The notes: generated by a model from the letters alone, not told the origin. A DNA stretch of 64,000 nucleotides from Clostridia bacterium (GCA_017621705.1 JAGASR010000037.1:19195-83194); one strand, 5' to 3'; shown: positions 35,172 to 45,493, numbered from the stretch's first letter. Made by a program: numbers and translations.

Positions 35172-35277
35172 AAAGGAATAAGTGGTGAAAGCAAAGGGAA
35201 TCAAACCCCAAGAATATGGTAATCGCCGTCAGGCGCTTCCGTATAATTCCAAAAGTGTTGCCATGTATTTCCTTTTT
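35172..35277 (+). other. Possible structured small RNA
   Basis: In the 273-base gap after DUF4830, a closing stem (35172-35178 with 35269-35275) ends in a T-run (35273-35277). Inside are a GGG/CCC hairpin (about 35195-35208), a 7-bp stem ATGGTAA (35215-35221) with TTGCCAT (35257-35263), and CGCC/GGCG (35224-35227 with 35232-35235). No clear promoter was found. It matches no RNA family I recognise. Confidence 0.25.
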
Positions 35278-35337
35278 CTGTATTATATAACATTTTTTTT
35301 GATTTGTCAAGGGGTAAATTATAATTTTTTATAAAAT

Positions 35338-35369
35338 ATGCGGCGGAAATTTTTATTATTCCGCCGCAT
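35338..35369 (-). terminator. Terminator of the ten-gene operon ending in trxB-like
   Basis: An 11-bp perfect stem (35338-35348 with 35359-35369) just after the stop; the minus-strand tail is AT-rich with short T tracts. Confidence 0.75.
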
Positions 35370-35373
35370 TACA

Positions 35374-36231
35374 CTATTTCTTGATAAAAATAAGGGCAGA
35401 TCTTGCGGCAATAGCACCGTCGGAAACGGCTTTATAGATCTGAAGAGTACCGCCCACGCAATCACCTGCGGCAAAAAGTCCGGGAACGGAAGTCGACAAA
35501 GAAGCATCGACCGTAATTTTACCGTTATCGATAATCGCCCCGATCTTTCTTGCGATATCCGTACTGCCCGCAACACCGAGAGCAATAAATACGCCTTTAA
35601 CATCGATCTTTTCGCCCGATTCAAAAGCGACGGATGAAACATTTTCCTCTCCGCATATTTCGGTTATCTTATCTTTTACAACGGTAAACGGGCTCATATC
35701 TACGAGCGGTTCCGAGCCGTTAGTCAAAACGGTTACGTTATCGGTGACATTTGCAAGCTCACGAGCTTCTTTGAGCGCATATTCACCTTCGCCGATAACT
35801 GCGACAGCTTTCTTTCTGTAGAAGAATGAGTCGCATACCGCGCAATAGCTCACTCCCCTGCCCTCGAACTCGGAAAGACCTTTTATATTAGGAGTACGGC
35901 GGGAAGTTCCCGTTGCGAGAATAAGCGTTTTTGAAGTAAACGAAGAAGTCGGAGTAACGACAGAGTAATCACCGAGATATTCGACCGAAACGACCTGTTC
36001 GCGGACTAGGCGAACTCCGAGAGCTTCTGCCTGCTTCTCGCCTATTGCATGAAGTTCAGCACCCGAAACAGGATGGTCGAGACCATAGAAATTCTCTATT
36101 TTTTCGGCTTTTTCAAGCGCGCCCATACCTGCGGAGATAATAAGAGTTTTAAGTCCTGCGCGAGCCGTATAAAGCGCTGCGGAAACACCTGCAGGGCCTG
36201 AGCCTACGATAATGACATCAAAATCAGCCAT
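35374..36231 (-). CDS. Thioredoxin-reductase-like FAD oxidoreductase
   Basis: A 285-residue flavoprotein: FAD motif GSGPAGVSAALYTARAG at the N-terminus, redox-active Cys130-x-x-Cys133 (SYCAVCD), a degenerate NAD(P) motif (AVIGEGEYALKEA) and the C-terminal FAD motif GLFAAGDCVGG. It is slightly shorter than TrxB (about 310). It probably reduces thioredoxin or a glutaredoxin-like partner; the altered pyridine-nucleotide motif leaves the electron donor (NADPH or ferredoxin) open. Last gene of the operon, 22 bases after clpE. Confidence 0.82.
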   Translation of the reverse strand: MADFDVIIVGSGPAGVSAALYTARAGLKTLIISAGMGALEKAEKIENFYGLDHPVSGAELHAIGEKQAEALGVRLVREQVVSVEYLGDYSVVTPTSSFTSKTLILATGTSRRTPNIKGLSEFEGRGVSYCAVCDSFFYRKKAVAVIGEGEYALKEARELANVTDNVTVLTNGSEPLVDMSPFTVVKDKITEICGEENVSSVAFESGEKIDVKGVFIALGVAGSTDIARKIGAIIDNGKITVDASLSTSVPGLFAAGDCVGGTLQIYKAVSDGAIAARSALIFIKK

Positions 36232-36253
36232 GTTAAAACCACTTTCCGATCAA

Positions 36254-38548
36254 TTATTCGACTTCGACTTTAAGTTTTTCTCCATCCGCTGAAACGGTGA
36301 TCTTCTTGGGGATCATATCGCTTTCGCACATAACGGAAACAACTTTATCTTCGATTTCTTTCTGGACGATTCTGCGAACATTTCTTGCGCCGTATTCGGA
36401 AGAATAGCTCATATCTGCAAGAACGTTGAGGACAGCATCATCGTAAACAAGTTCGATCTCGCGTTCAACAAGACCGGAGCGAAGTTCTTCGAGTCTGATC
36501 TTTACGATATCCGCAAAAAGTTCTTTGCCGAGCGGATTGAATGTTATTATTTCGTCAACTCTGTTAAGGAATTCGGGACGTAAAAATTCGCGGAGAGCTT
36601 TCTTGGTCTTTTCTGCGGAAACAACGGAAACAGATTTATTGAAACCTACTTCGCCGCCCCTGATATTGGAGCCTGCGTTGGTAGTCATAACGATAAGCGC
36701 GTGTTCAAAGCTTACCTTGCGTCCGTGAGAATCGGTAAGAATACCGTCATCAAGGATCTGAAGAAGGATATTGAGAACATCGGGATGAGCTTTTTCGATC
36801 TCGTCGAAAAGAATTACGGAATACGGTTTACGTCTGATCTTTTCGGTGAGCTGACCTGCTTCATCGTAACCGACATAGCCCGGAGGAGAACCGATAAGAC
36901 GTGAAACGGCATGTTTTTCCATAAATTCGCTCATATCGAGACGGATAAGGGTCTCGGGAGAGTCGAAAAGCTCGGATGCGAGAACTTTTACGAGTTCTGT
37001 TTTACCGACACCTGTGGGGCCTGAGAAAATAAACGAAACGGGGCGTTTTCTCGGGACAAGGCTGATTCTTCCGCGTTTTACCGCGTTTGCAACTGCTTCA
37101 ACAGCTGTATCCTGACCGACGATATGTTTTTTCAGTTCGTTTTCAAGACCGCGGAGTTTAGCATATTCGCCCTCTTTAATCTTGGATGCGGGAATACCCG
37201 TCCAGAGTTCGATAACAGCGGCAAGATCATCAAAAGTTACGGTACATTCCGTGATTTTCTCTGAAAGTTCATCGTAAGCGGCTTTAAGGCGAAGTTCTTC
37301 GGAACGTGCTTCTGCGATAAGCTGATAATCCGCTTCTTCTTTTTCCTCTTTTGCTTCGAGAGCCTCGGCTTCTTTCTTTACGGTATTGAGACGTTCGCCG
37401 AGTTTGAAGAATTCATCGTAAATCGGATTTTTAAGGACAGCGTTTGAGCATGCCTCATCGATAAGGTCGATAGCTTTATCGGGAAGGAATCTGTCGTTTA
37501 CATATCTTTCGGACATTTCGACAGCTCTTTCGGCAATGAGCATGGGGATCTTTATATTATGGAATTTTTCATAATAAGCTTTGATGCCTCTTATCATTTC
37601 GATAGACTCTTCAATAGACGGTTCATTGACCATGACGGGCTGGAAACGTCTTTCGAGAGCGGCATCTTTTTCGATATATTTACGGTATTCTTTGAGAGTT
37701 GTGGCACCGATAACCTGTATTTCCCCTCTTGAAAGAGCGGGTTTGAGCATATTGGCGGCATTCATTGAGCCTTCGGCATCGCCCGTTCCGACGAGAGAAT
37801 GTACTTCGTCGATAACAAGAATTATATTGCCGATTGCTTTTACTTCTTCAATAAGACCTTTCACACGGCTTTCGAACTGACCGCGAAACTGTGTACCGGC
37901 AATAAGAGCGGTAAGGTCGAGAAGATAGATTTGCTTGTTTGCGAGTTTTGCGGGAATTTCTTTATTTGCGATCTTGATAGCTATGCCCTCTGCTATAGCG
38001 GTCTTACCGACACCGGGTTCACCGATAAGGCAGGGATTATTTTTAGTACGGCGGGAGAGGATCTGAAGAACCCTTTCTACCTCTTTTTCTCGGCCGATGA
38101 CGTTATCGAGCTTGCCTTCTGCGGCAGCCTTTGTGAGATTTTTGCAGAACTGACCGAGGAAACGGGTTTTATGCGGCGTATTTTTCGGTTCTCCGCGTTT
38201 TTTGCCGTCGTGCTTTTCATTATTTTCGGCAGGCTGATTTTCATCCTCGCCGCCCTGAATCTCGTCGAATATTTTATTATCGGGATCAAGGCTGAGAGCG
38301 CCGCCGAGGGAGAAATCACCGTCGGGTGAATCTGCCATCATATTGCTGATCTCTTCGCTCATAGCTTCGAGCTGTTTTTCATCGATACCGAAATTTGTTG
38401 CGAGATCTTTTGTGGGATCCATACCGAGCTCCCTTGCGCATTTAAGGCAGAGTGCCTGTTTCTTGGGAACTCCGTTTTCCATTTTTGTGATAAAGACCAT
38501 AGCGATGCGCTTATGGCATCTGTCACACATGAGACGTTTTATATCCAT
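36254..38548 (-). CDS. clpE: ATP-dependent Clp chaperone, ClpE type
   Basis: A 764-residue AAA+ unfoldase with two ATPase domains: [13 protein letters not shown] with VIDEVHSL, and [12 protein letters not shown] with LFDEIEKA. The N-terminus has a zinc-binding module (CDRC at 8-11, CLKC near 34-37) instead of the Clp_N repeat, which distinguishes ClpE from ClpC. It should hand substrates to ClpP during stress. The ATG at 38548 follows AAAGGA and overlaps pgsA by 26 bases. No CtsR box was recognised, so the usual CtsR control cannot be shown. Confidence 0.85.
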   Translation of the reverse strand: MDIKRLMCDRCHKRIAMVFITKMENGVPKKQALCLKCARELGMDPTKDLATNFGIDEKQLEAMSEEISNMMADSPDGDFSLGGALSLDPDNKIFDEIQGGEDENQPAENNEKHDGKKRGEPKNTPHKTRFLGQFCKNLTKAAAEGKLDNVIGREKEVERVLQILSRRTKNNPCLIGEPGVGKTAIAEGIAIKIANKEIPAKLANKQIYLLDLTALIAGTQFRGQFESRVKGLIEEVKAIGNIILVIDEVHSLVGTGDAEGSMNAANMLKPALSRGEIQVIGATTLKEYRKYIEKDAALERRFQPVMVNEPSIEESIEMIRGIKAYYEKFHNIKIPMLIAERAVEMSERYVNDRFLPDKAIDLIDEACSNAVLKNPIYDEFFKLGERLNTVKKEAEALEAKEEKEEADYQLIAEARSEELRLKAAYDELSEKITECTVTFDDLAAVIELWTGIPASKIKEGEYAKLRGLENELKKHIVGQDTAVEAVANAVKRGRISLVPRKRPVSFIFSGPTGVGKTELVKVLASELFDSPETLIRLDMSEFMEKHAVSRLIGSPPGYVGYDEAGQLTEKIRRKPYSVILFDEIEKAHPDVLNILLQILDDGILTDSHGRKVSFEHALIVMTTNAGSNIRGGEVGFNKSVSVVSAEKTKKALREFLRPEFLNRVDEIITFNPLGKELFADIVKIRLEELRSGLVEREIELVYDDAVLNVLADMSYSSEYGARNVRRIVQKEIEDKVVSVMCESDMIPKKITVSADGEKLKVEVE

Positions 38549-39110
38549 CTTTTAATCCTTTATTCTTTTTATGTTCGTTGTTTATTGCTACTGCGGCACG
38601 CGTATAGCTGACCGCGGAAATGATCGAGAAGATCATAGTTATTCCTGCAAGAACGGAAACTATGATAACGGAAGTTTTCAGGTCTGCATTCATAAAATCG
38701 AGGAAGAACGATATAACAAACATCGAGAAAAGCAGACATGATGTAAGTTTACCGTACCATTTGGATGCTATGACTGCGTGTGTTTTATGATAAAAAACAG
38801 AGCCGCCTATGAGCATAAAGAGATCTTTTGCGATCATAATACAGAGAAGCCACCAACCGACAGCACCGTCTACACAAAGACAGGTAACCGTCGATAGCTG
38901 GAAAAGCTTATCGGCAATCGGGTCAAGAACCTTGCCGACTCTGGAAACAAGATTGAATTTTCTTGCGATCATACCGTCAAGGACATCGGAAATGCCCGAC
39001 AGCACGAGTATTATAAACGCTGCCCAGCGAAGATCGGGCGTAAAATATAAAACACAAAAAGCAGGAACAAGGGCTATCCTTATTATGCTTATTATATTGG
39101 GAATCGTCAC
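38523..39110 (-). CDS. pgsA: CDP-diacylglycerol--glycerol-3-phosphate 3-phosphatidyltransferase
   Basis: A 195-residue membrane enzyme with the CDP-alcohol phosphotransferase motif (SDVLDGMIARKFN...GKVLDPIADK, giving the D-x2-DG-x2-AR-x8-G-x3-D-x3-D pattern). It makes phosphatidylglycerophosphate for membrane lipid synthesis. Four to six membrane segments. In the operon between cvpA and clpE. Confidence 0.87.
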   Translation of the reverse strand: MTIPNIISIIRIALVPAFCVLYFTPDLRWAAFIILVLSGISDVLDGMIARKFNLVSRVGKVLDPIADKLFQLSTVTCLCVDGAVGWWLLCIMIAKDLFMLIGGSVFYHKTHAVIASKWYGKLTSCLLFSMFVISFFLDFMNADLKTSVIIVSVLAGITMIFSIISAVSYTRAAVAINNEHKKNKGLKDGYKTSHV

Positions 39111-39149
39111 AGCGTGCCCCCTGAAATATTTAAAAATTTTGCGAATGAA

Positions 39150-39908
39150 TTATTTGGTTTCCGATTCGACGCCGAGAAGACTCGTTATCGGATTTATATT
39201 CTGAAATTGCTCGTAAAGGATCGTTCCCTCTACGATATTCTGTTTTTCTTCATAAGTCATATCTTTGAGAAGATACTGCGATGTAAGACCGATTACGGAA
39301 ACAGTAACGAAAACGATAAGAATACCGTTAAGAGCGCCGAAAACAAAGCCGCCGAGAGTATCGAGCTGTCTTACGATGGGAAGATTTATTATAAGGTCGG
39401 AAAGCCACCAAAGGACTGCAACACCGATAGCGCAGACGATAAAAATGATAAGGAATGCGGCAATACGGCTTATTACTGCAGAAACGGGAGAGACCATAAA
39501 GTCTATTATAGCAGCCTTTGCCTGCTCTATACCCTGCTCTTTGATAGAAAAATAACGGCCTGCGGTTTCATCGATATTGATATTGAGAAGATTTGTTATA
39601 TTGACAAAAAAGTCGGGACGGTTATTGAAAAGAGAGTCAAGATCGAGAGCCGAAATCGATGCATTTATATTTTCCGAAGTCGGAGAAAGCTGGTTTACGA
39701 GCCACTGGCGCATCGGATTGTGAATGTAGTTTTTATCAAGATACGTTCCGAGATTTTCTGAGAGAAAGAATGCGGCAACAAGGGAAATTATCTTTCCGAA
39801 AAAGCCGATAACGGAGCGTACCAGACCTTTTCTGCAACCGAGGACGATGCATATAAGCAAAATCGCAACGATCAGTAGATCCAAACCTGTACTTAAAGCA
39901 ATATTCAA
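39150..39908 (-). CDS. CvpA family membrane protein
   Basis: A 252-residue protein with an N-terminal LDLLIVAILLICIVLGCRKGLVRS segment typical of CvpA (colicin V production) proteins, then further membrane segments near 165-190 and 205-225. The family's role is loosely defined (envelope homeostasis). A soluble insertion (about 65-140) separates the membrane parts. Confidence 0.78.
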   Translation of the reverse strand: MNIALSTGLDLLIVAILLICIVLGCRKGLVRSVIGFFGKIISLVAAFFLSENLGTYLDKNYIHNPMRQWLVNQLSPTSENINASISALDLDSLFNNRPDFFVNITNLLNINIDETAGRYFSIKEQGIEQAKAAIIDFMVSPVSAVISRIAAFLIIFIVCAIGVAVLWWLSDLIINLPIVRQLDTLGGFVFGALNGILIVFVTVSVIGLTSQYLLKDMTYEEKQNIVEGTILYEQFQNINPITSLLGVESETK

Positions 39909-39959
39909 AGTAAAAGCCCCTTTCCTTAATGGCTGTGTGTTGTGGTTTTGTGTTATTTT

Positions 39960-41108
39960 TTATTTAACTATATCGGATATTGAAAGTATATAAGCTTTTT
40001 CTGCGCCGTAAAGAACGCATTTATGTTTTCCGACAACAATTCCTGTCATACCCTCGGGTATTTCTTTTTCGAAAACGACCGTACCCGTACGGTCAAAAGA
40101 CTGAAGTTTGTTACCGGTAAGAACAAATATCGTATCGGCAAAAGCGCTTACCGAACGGACGTTTTCAACGATAGTCTCAAACTGTTTATTTCCCGTTATA
40201 TCGGTAACATAAATGGAAAAATGATCGTTCTGCGTATGAAGATCATATGCAAAAACAGTATATTTATCGCTTTGATAGAATTTATACGGTGTACGTGCGC
40301 CGTAGGAATATATGGTATTGCATCCGCCGCTTCTGAAAGAAACAAGGCCTGTTTCGGAAAGAATTTCTACGGAACCGTCATTTTTTTCGGCAACAGCAAG
40401 CGGAAATACATTTCTCGAAGTAATTCGCGAACGTTCCTCACCTGCGGAATAGTTTACGGTATAAACGACAGTATCGATATTTTCGAGATTCTGTGCGACA
40501 GAAACGACGCTGACAGAATGTGTTCCCGTAAAATATACATCCACAAGATAATCATCTGCGGAATACCACATAAAACGTTCTTCAAAAGAAGTGTTGAATA
40601 CGGTAAGCTGACCTTTATATCCGTGCTTTTCGGTGATAACGGCAATTCTGCCCGAATCATCGATATCCGCATTGATTATAACATCGGAAAATTCTTTTTC
40701 GAAAAGGAGGTCGAAACTGTTGTAAACACAGAGTTTTTTGCCGCCGCGGTCATAGCAGAGTATATATTCTTCGGAAACGCGCATTACGGGATTGCGAAAA
40801 CTTGTAGAATGAACGGAAAACTTGACATTGTCACGGCTGTAAACGGAAACAGACGAATCCTCCAGAACCGCAAGACCGTCCTTGAACGGAGCAAAGACCG
40901 GGATACTTCCCGAGGAATAAGTCAAGGTATCATTCGCTGTTGCAGATGTCTGAGTAAGCGCCGTTTTTGCACTGAAGCCGAAACGTCGAATATTATCTAT
41001 GGAAAGATACGAAGTGTTCATCAGGATGAAGACAACAACGTATGCAATTATGGTAACGAGAAGAAGTCTTTTTATGAGATAAAGCTGTTTGAGCTTTTTC
41101 GCATTCAT
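39960..41108 (-). CDS. DUF5711 protein, membrane-anchored beta-propeller-like
   Basis: A 382-residue protein with one N-terminal membrane anchor (RLLLVTIIAYVVVFILM) and an extracellular domain of repeated beta-strand units (SVYSRDN, LCVYNSFD, LTVFNTS, LQSFDRTG) like a WD/PQQ-type propeller. This fits DUF5711, of unknown function. It lies between truA and cvpA in the operon, 51 bases before cvpA. Confidence 0.65.
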   Translation of the reverse strand: MNAKKLKQLYLIKRLLLVTIIAYVVVFILMNTSYLSIDNIRRFGFSAKTALTQTSATANDTLTYSSGSIPVFAPFKDGLAVLEDSSVSVYSRDNVKFSVHSTSFRNPVMRVSEEYILCYDRGGKKLCVYNSFDLLFEKEFSDVIINADIDDSGRIAVITEKHGYKGQLTVFNTSFEERFMWYSADDYLVDVYFTGTHSVSVVSVAQNLENIDTVVYTVNYSAGEERSRITSRNVFPLAVAEKNDGSVEILSETGLVSFRSGGCNTIYSYGARTPYKFYQSDKYTVFAYDLHTQNDHFSIYVTDITGNKQFETIVENVRSVSAFADTIFVLTGNKLQSFDRTGTVVFEKEIPEGMTGIVVGKHKCVLYGAEKAYILSISDIVK

Positions 41109-41118
41109 ATTGAAGATA

Positions 41119-41877
41119 TCAGAACCTATCGTATCTCACCTCACAAAGATAAAGTCCGTCGGGCGGCGCGGTATGACCTGCCGAAGACCTGTCTGTATTT
41201 TCGATAATCAAAGGAACAGCATTCGGAGCAATCTTTCCCGAATTGATATCGAGAAGAGTGCCGACCATTATGCGAACCATATTATATAAAAAGCCGTCAG
41301 CACAGACCGTAAAAACATACTCACCAGTGCCGACAGAATAAAAATCGGCATCGTAAACTGTTCGGACGGTATCTGTGATCTTACTTCCCGACGCCATAAA
41401 AGAACGAAAATCATGCTTTCCGATAAAATCTCGGCATGCATTTTTCAGAAGACTTTCGTCGATATCATGCGGAAAATGAAGATAAAGTCCGTTTTTAAAC
41501 GGATCACGTGTGGGTGATGTATAAATACGGTATTCGTATTTTTTTGAAACAACAGAATATCTCGCATGAAAATCGTCGCTGACATAGCGGCAATCCGTCA
41601 CCGAAATATCCGGCGGAAGATTTGCGTTAAGTGCACGGATGACAACGGCTTCGGGCAGTTTTTTTTCGGCTGAAAAAGAAACACAGTAGCCTGTCGAATG
41701 GACACCGGAATCTGTCCTTGAACAGCCTGCCAGTTTTTCTACGGAACCGAAAACAGTCAAAACAGCCCTTTTCAGTTCGCCGCCGACAGTTCGTTTTTCG
41801 CCGTCCGCAGTTGTCTGAACCTGGTATCCGCAGAAATTTCTGCCGTCATAACGCAAAGTCAAAAGATAATTAGTCAT
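41119..41877 (-). CDS. truA: tRNA pseudouridine(38-40) synthase
   Basis: A 252-residue enzyme with the family's catalytic SRTDSGVH (Asp56), LRYDGRNFCGYQ at the N-terminus and FLYNMVRIMVGTLLDI near the end. It makes pseudouridine at positions 38-40 of the tRNA anticodon stem. Starts 3 bases after ecfT, a classical Firmicutes gene order. Confidence 0.95.
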   Translation of the reverse strand: MTNYLLTLRYDGRNFCGYQVQTTADGEKRTVGGELKRAVLTVFGSVEKLAGCSRTDSGVHSTGYCVSFSAEKKLPEAVVIRALNANLPPDISVTDCRYVSDDFHARYSVVSKKYEYRIYTSPTRDPFKNGLYLHFPHDIDESLLKNACRDFIGKHDFRSFMASGSKITDTVRTVYDADFYSVGTGEYVFTVCADGFLYNMVRIMVGTLLDINSGKIAPNAVPLIIENTDRSSAGHTAPPDGLYLCEVRYDRF

Positions 41878-41880
41878 ATA

Positions 41881-42696
41881 TCAAAAACCGAAGAATCGAA
41901 CATAGTTCAGAAGAACTGCGATTGCGATCATGCAAATAACTACGATCAGCGCAATCACGTCTCTGCCCGACATCGAGTAACTGACAAGATGAGTTCTGCC
42001 CTCGGAAGAACCCGTATAGCAACGGCATTCCATAGCGGTTGCAAGTTCGTCCGCACGGCGGAAAGCAGAGATAAAAAGAGGAATAAGAATGGGCGCCAGC
42101 GCTTTTGCGCGCTTAATAAGTCCGCCCGTTTCGAAATCCGCGCCTCTTGCTTTCTGCGCATTCATGATCTTATCCGTTTCTTCGAGAAGAGTAGGAATAA
42201 AGCGGAGCGCGATCGTCATCATCATGGAAAATTCATGAACGGGGACTTTGATCTTGCTTAACGGAGAAAGAAGACGCTCAAGACCGTTTGTCAAAACAAT
42301 CGGAGAGGTCGTATACGTTAACATTGAAGTCGCAATAACGAGCATAAAAATACGAAGAATCATAAATATCGCATTTTTTATACCGTCCGCAGTTATCTTG
42401 AATATCCAGAATTCGACCAGCGGTTCGCCAGTAGAATAAAAAACATTCAGAAGGGCGGTAAAAATAAGGATAAACAAAAGCGGTTTAAGTCCGCGAAGAT
42501 ACATTTTAAGGGGTATCTTTGTCAACGAAACAAAAACAAGGGTCGCAGCGATCGCAAAAGCGTAGCCGACAGCGGTCTGAACGACAAAAAGAAACGCAAT
42601 ATAGAGCGCCGCAAGGATGATCTTTACTCTCGGGTCGAGCTTATGGATAACGGAGTTACCGGGAAAAAACTGACCGAGCGTTATATCTTTTATCAT
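41881..42696 (-). CDS. ecfT: ECF transporter transmembrane subunit EcfT
   Basis: A 271-residue membrane protein with the coupling-helix motifs NAQKARGAD and FISAFRRADELATAMECRCY, typical of EcfT. It links vitamin-binding S subunits to the EcfA ATPases. The start at 42696 has GGAGG 6-10 bases upstream and overlaps the ecfA2 stop (ATGA). Confidence 0.93.
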   Translation of the reverse strand: MIKDITLGQFFPGNSVIHKLDPRVKIILAALYIAFLFVVQTAVGYAFAIAATLVFVSLTKIPLKMYLRGLKPLLFILIFTALLNVFYSTGEPLVEFWIFKITADGIKNAIFMILRIFMLVIATSMLTYTTSPIVLTNGLERLLSPLSKIKVPVHEFSMMMTIALRFIPTLLEETDKIMNAQKARGADFETGGLIKRAKALAPILIPLFISAFRRADELATAMECRCYTGSSEGRTHLVSYSMSGRDVIALIVVICMIAIAVLLNYVRFFGF

Positions 42697-43556
42697 CTTT
42701 CGCCACCTCCCATAAGTTTCATTACGGCATCGCACGCCTGCTTGGGAGTGTATATCGATGTGGGAACATCAAAACCTTTTTCTTTGAGGGAAAGGAAAAT
42801 ACGTGTGACCTGCGGAACGTTAAGCCCCATTGCGCAAAGTTCTGCCGAACGCTCAAAGACTTCGTTTACGGGAGCAAACATCTCAACTCTGGAGTCTTTC
42901 ATAACAAGAACTTTGCTGCAGACACGGGAAATATCTTCCATATTATGAGAAACAAGAATGACCGTCGATTTCTTTTCAACACGGTAGTCCGCAATTTTAT
43001 TTAATATTTCATCTCTGCCTCTCGGATCGAGACCTGCGGTGGGCTCGTCGAGGATAAGGACTTTCGGATCCATAGCCATTATGCCTGCAATGGCAACACG
43101 TCTTTTCTGACCGCCCGAAAGTTCGAACGGAGATGCTGTGCGGACGGAATCGTCAAGTCCGACAAAGCGAAGCGATTCTGCAACGCGTTTTTCGATCTCA
43201 TTCTGAGTAAGACCCATATTTTTCGGGCCGAACGCGATATCTTTTTCGACTGTTTCCTCAAAAAGCTGGTATTCGGGATACTGAAAAACGAGACCGACAT
43301 TAAATCTTAATGCGTTTCTCGAAAAACCTTTCGCCCAGCAGTCTTCACCGTCATAGTAAAGAGTTCCCGATGAAGGGCGAAGGATACCGTTGAGATGCTG
43401 AATAAGCGTACTTTTACCGGAGCCTGTTCTGCCTATAACTCCGATAAACTCGTTTTCGTGTATCTCAAGGTTTATATTGTCAATGGCGACTTTTTCAAAC
43501 GGAGTTCCGACTCCGTAAACATGGCTGAGATTTTCAGCTTTCAAAATAGGATTCAT
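42693..43556 (-). CDS. ecfA2: ECF transporter ATPase EcfA2
   Basis: A 287-residue ATPase: GRTGSGKSTL, Q-loop FQYPEYQLFEETV (the EcfA-type Q-loop), signature LSGGQKRR, Walker B LILDEPTAGLD. Works with EcfA1. Start directly follows the ecfA1 stop with no gap. Confidence 0.93.
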   Translation of the reverse strand: MNPILKAENLSHVYGVGTPFEKVAIDNINLEIHENEFIGVIGRTGSGKSTLIQHLNGILRPSSGTLYYDGEDCWAKGFSRNALRFNVGLVFQYPEYQLFEETVEKDIAFGPKNMGLTQNEIEKRVAESLRFVGLDDSVRTASPFELSGGQKRRVAIAGIMAMDPKVLILDEPTAGLDPRGRDEILNKIADYRVEKKSTVILVSHNMEDISRVCSKVLVMKDSRVEMFAPVNEVFERSAELCAMGLNVPQVTRIFLSLKEKGFDVPTSIYTPKQACDAVMKLMGGGER

Positions 43557-44399
43557 TTATGTCGCATTCTTTCGTGTCAAAATATCTGAAAGGACGGAAA
43601 TACACTCGTCTTCAGTAAGGACTGCAAGGGGGACTTTCACGCCGTATCTTCGCAGTAAAAACATAAGAGAAGTGCTCTGCGGGACATCAAGGCCGACAGA
43701 AGTCAGAAGTCCTGCATTCTGGAAAACATAGTGCGGAGTTCCGTCGATAAGGATCTCTCCCTCATCGATAACTACAACTCTTTTTGCCTGCGCCGCTTCG
43801 TCCATATAGTGAGTGATGAGAACGACCGTTACCCCCTGCTCGTTGAGCTTTTTGACGGTTTTTATAACGTCTTCCCTGCCCTGAGGGTCGAGCATTGCGG
43901 TGGGTTCGTCAAGAACGATTATTCTCGGATTCATCGCAATTACGCCTGCGATGGCAATACGCTGTTTCTGACCGCCCGAAAGCTGGGTCGTTGAATGTTT
44001 TTTGAATTTGAGCATTCCGACGGTTTCGAGAGCTTCGTCAACACGGCGGATCATTTCGTTCTGTTCAACTCCGAGATTTTCAAGAGCGAAAGCGACGTCT
44101 TCTTCAACAACAGTCGCAATTATCTGGTTATCGGGATTCTGAAAAACCATACCGACGGTTCTGCGGATCTGCGCGAGATTGTTATCATCGGAAGTATCAA
44201 GACCTGCGACGGTAACCTTACCCTCGGATGGGGTCAGAATAGCGTTTAAATGTTTTGCAAAAGTGGATTTACCGCTACCGTTATGACCGAGAATTGCGAC
44301 AAAGTCGCCCTCTTCGATCTCAAGAGAGAGATTTTTGATTATATCTTTACCTTCGGAATAGCGGAAAGTAATATTTTCAGCAGTTATTATAGCGCTCAC
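43557..44399 (-). CDS. ecfA1: ECF transporter ATPase EcfA1
   Basis: A 280-residue ATPase: GHNGSGKSTF, Q-loop FQNPDNQIIATVVEEDVAF, signature LSGGQKQR, Walker B IIVLDEPTAMLD. The EcfA1/EcfA2 distinction rests on the Q-loop (NPDNQ versus YPEYQ) and gene order. Powers uptake of vitamins by several S subunits encoded elsewhere. Confidence 0.93.
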   Translation of the reverse strand: MSAIITAENITFRYSEGKDIIKNLSLEIEEGDFVAILGHNGSGKSTFAKHLNAILTPSEGKVTVAGLDTSDDNNLAQIRRTVGMVFQNPDNQIIATVVEEDVAFALENLGVEQNEMIRRVDEALETVGMLKFKKHSTTQLSGGQKQRIAIAGVIAMNPRIIVLDEPTAMLDPQGREDVIKTVKKLNEQGVTVVLITHYMDEAAQAKRVVVIDEGEILIDGTPHYVFQNAGLLTSVGLDVPQSTSLMFLLRRYGVKVPLAVLTEDECISVLSDILTRKNAT

Positions 44400-44411
44400 T
44401 TTTACTCCGTA

Positions 44412-45272
44412 TTATTCAGCAGTCCAGCGTGCGGAAGAACCGCAGGGAAGACTGAAACCCGTTGAGGTGACGGGAAGACCTATTTCATCAAAAGTTATTT
44501 TTCCGTGATCAAAACGTTTTTTCATACATGCGCCGAGAATATAGCCCATGCAGGAAGCGGAAAGACCGGTGGTGTAGGAATTGAGAAGAACAAAAAGCGG
44601 TTTATCGGAAAGGATATCGACTATCTTTTCCATAAGACCGAAGAGCTCGTCTTCAAGCTTCCAGACTTCGCCGTTTGGACCTCTGCCGTAAGACGGCGGG
44701 TCGAGAATGACGGCATCGTAAGTGTGACCTCTGCGTTTTTCTCTTTCCGCAAATTTAACGCAGTCGTCAACTATAAAACGGATATTTGATATTCCGTTAA
44801 GGGTCGCATTTTCTTTCGCCCATGCAGTCATACCCTTGGAGGCATCGACATGAACGACCTTTGCGCCTGCTTTCGAAGCGGCAACGGATGCGGCACCCGT
44901 ATATGCAAACATATTGAGAAGCGATATCTCTCTGCCCGAATTGCGGATCATTTCGGAGAACCAATCCCAGTTGACGGCTTGTTCGGGGAAAAGCCCCGTA
45001 TGCTTGAAATTCATCGGTTTAATGTTAAATTTCAGATCCCCGTAATTTATTGCAAAGCTTTCGGGGAGCTTATTTACAGCCCAACGACCGCCTCCGGAAG
45101 ATGAGCGTTCGTATTTCGCATCGGGGTTACGCCAGAGCTTATCGGTTTTATCTGTACGCCAGATGACCTGCGGGTCTGGTCTGACCAACATATATTTTCC
45201 CCAACGTTCAAGCTTCTCGCCCGAAGAGGCATCTATTACTTCATAATCTTTCCATTTTTCGGCTATCCACAT
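44412..45272 (-). CDS. Class I SAM-dependent methyltransferase, RlmI/RlmK-like
   Basis: A 286-residue protein. SAM motif NMFAYTGAASVAASKAGA with acidic VHVDASKG, followed by LDPPSYGRGPNGEVWKLE (the DPP motif of the Methyltrans_SAM/RlmI group). It probably modifies rRNA, but it lacks an obvious PUA domain. The start at 45272 follows GGAGGG. First gene of the ten-gene operon, 12 bases before ecfA1. Confidence 0.78.
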   Translation of the reverse strand: MWIAEKWKDYEVIDASSGEKLERWGKYMLVRPDPQVIWRTDKTDKLWRNPDAKYERSSSGGGRWAVNKLPESFAINYGDLKFNIKPMNFKHTGLFPEQAVNWDWFSEMIRNSGREISLLNMFAYTGAASVAASKAGAKVVHVDASKGMTAWAKENATLNGISNIRFIVDDCVKFAEREKRRGHTYDAVILDPPSYGRGPNGEVWKLEDELFGLMEKIVDILSDKPLFVLLNSYTTGLSASCMGYILGACMKKRFDHGKITFDEIGLPVTSTGFSLPCGSSARWTAE

Positions 45273-45323
45273 GAGATTTTTCCCTCCGGACATAATTACT
45301 CATTCTATAAAAATTCATTTTAT

Positions 45324-45352
45324 ATTATACCACTATTTACCTTCTTTGTCAA
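45324..45352 (-). promoter_or_regulatory. Promoter of the methyltransferase-ecf-truA-...-trxB operon
   Basis: Perfect TTGACA (45347-45352), 17 bases, TATAAT (45324-45329) on the minus strand. Confidence 0.87.
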
Positions 45353-45452
45353 GGGTTGAGAATAGTATATAATTGTAGAAATAATGCGATAAAATCATTA
45401 AGATTAATTAATAATTGAGGATAAGAAATAACTTATATACCGTAAACGAGAT

Positions 45453-45488
45453 AAGTCCCCGACCGAATTTTAAATCGATCGAGGACTT
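45453..45488 (-). terminator. Stem-loop after the small membrane protein gene
   Basis: A 14-position imperfect stem (45453-45466 with 45475-45488). The T-run is stronger on the plus strand, so termination on the minus strand is plausible but weaker. Confidence 0.55.
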
Positions 45489-45493
45489 TTGAA

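Noticed and set aside
35183..35214. A minus-strand T-arm plus CCA resembling the 3' end of a tRNA or tmRNA
   Set aside because: The T-loop lacks the conserved C, the T-stem is mismatched, and no matching acceptor 5' strand or anticodon arm is found upstream.
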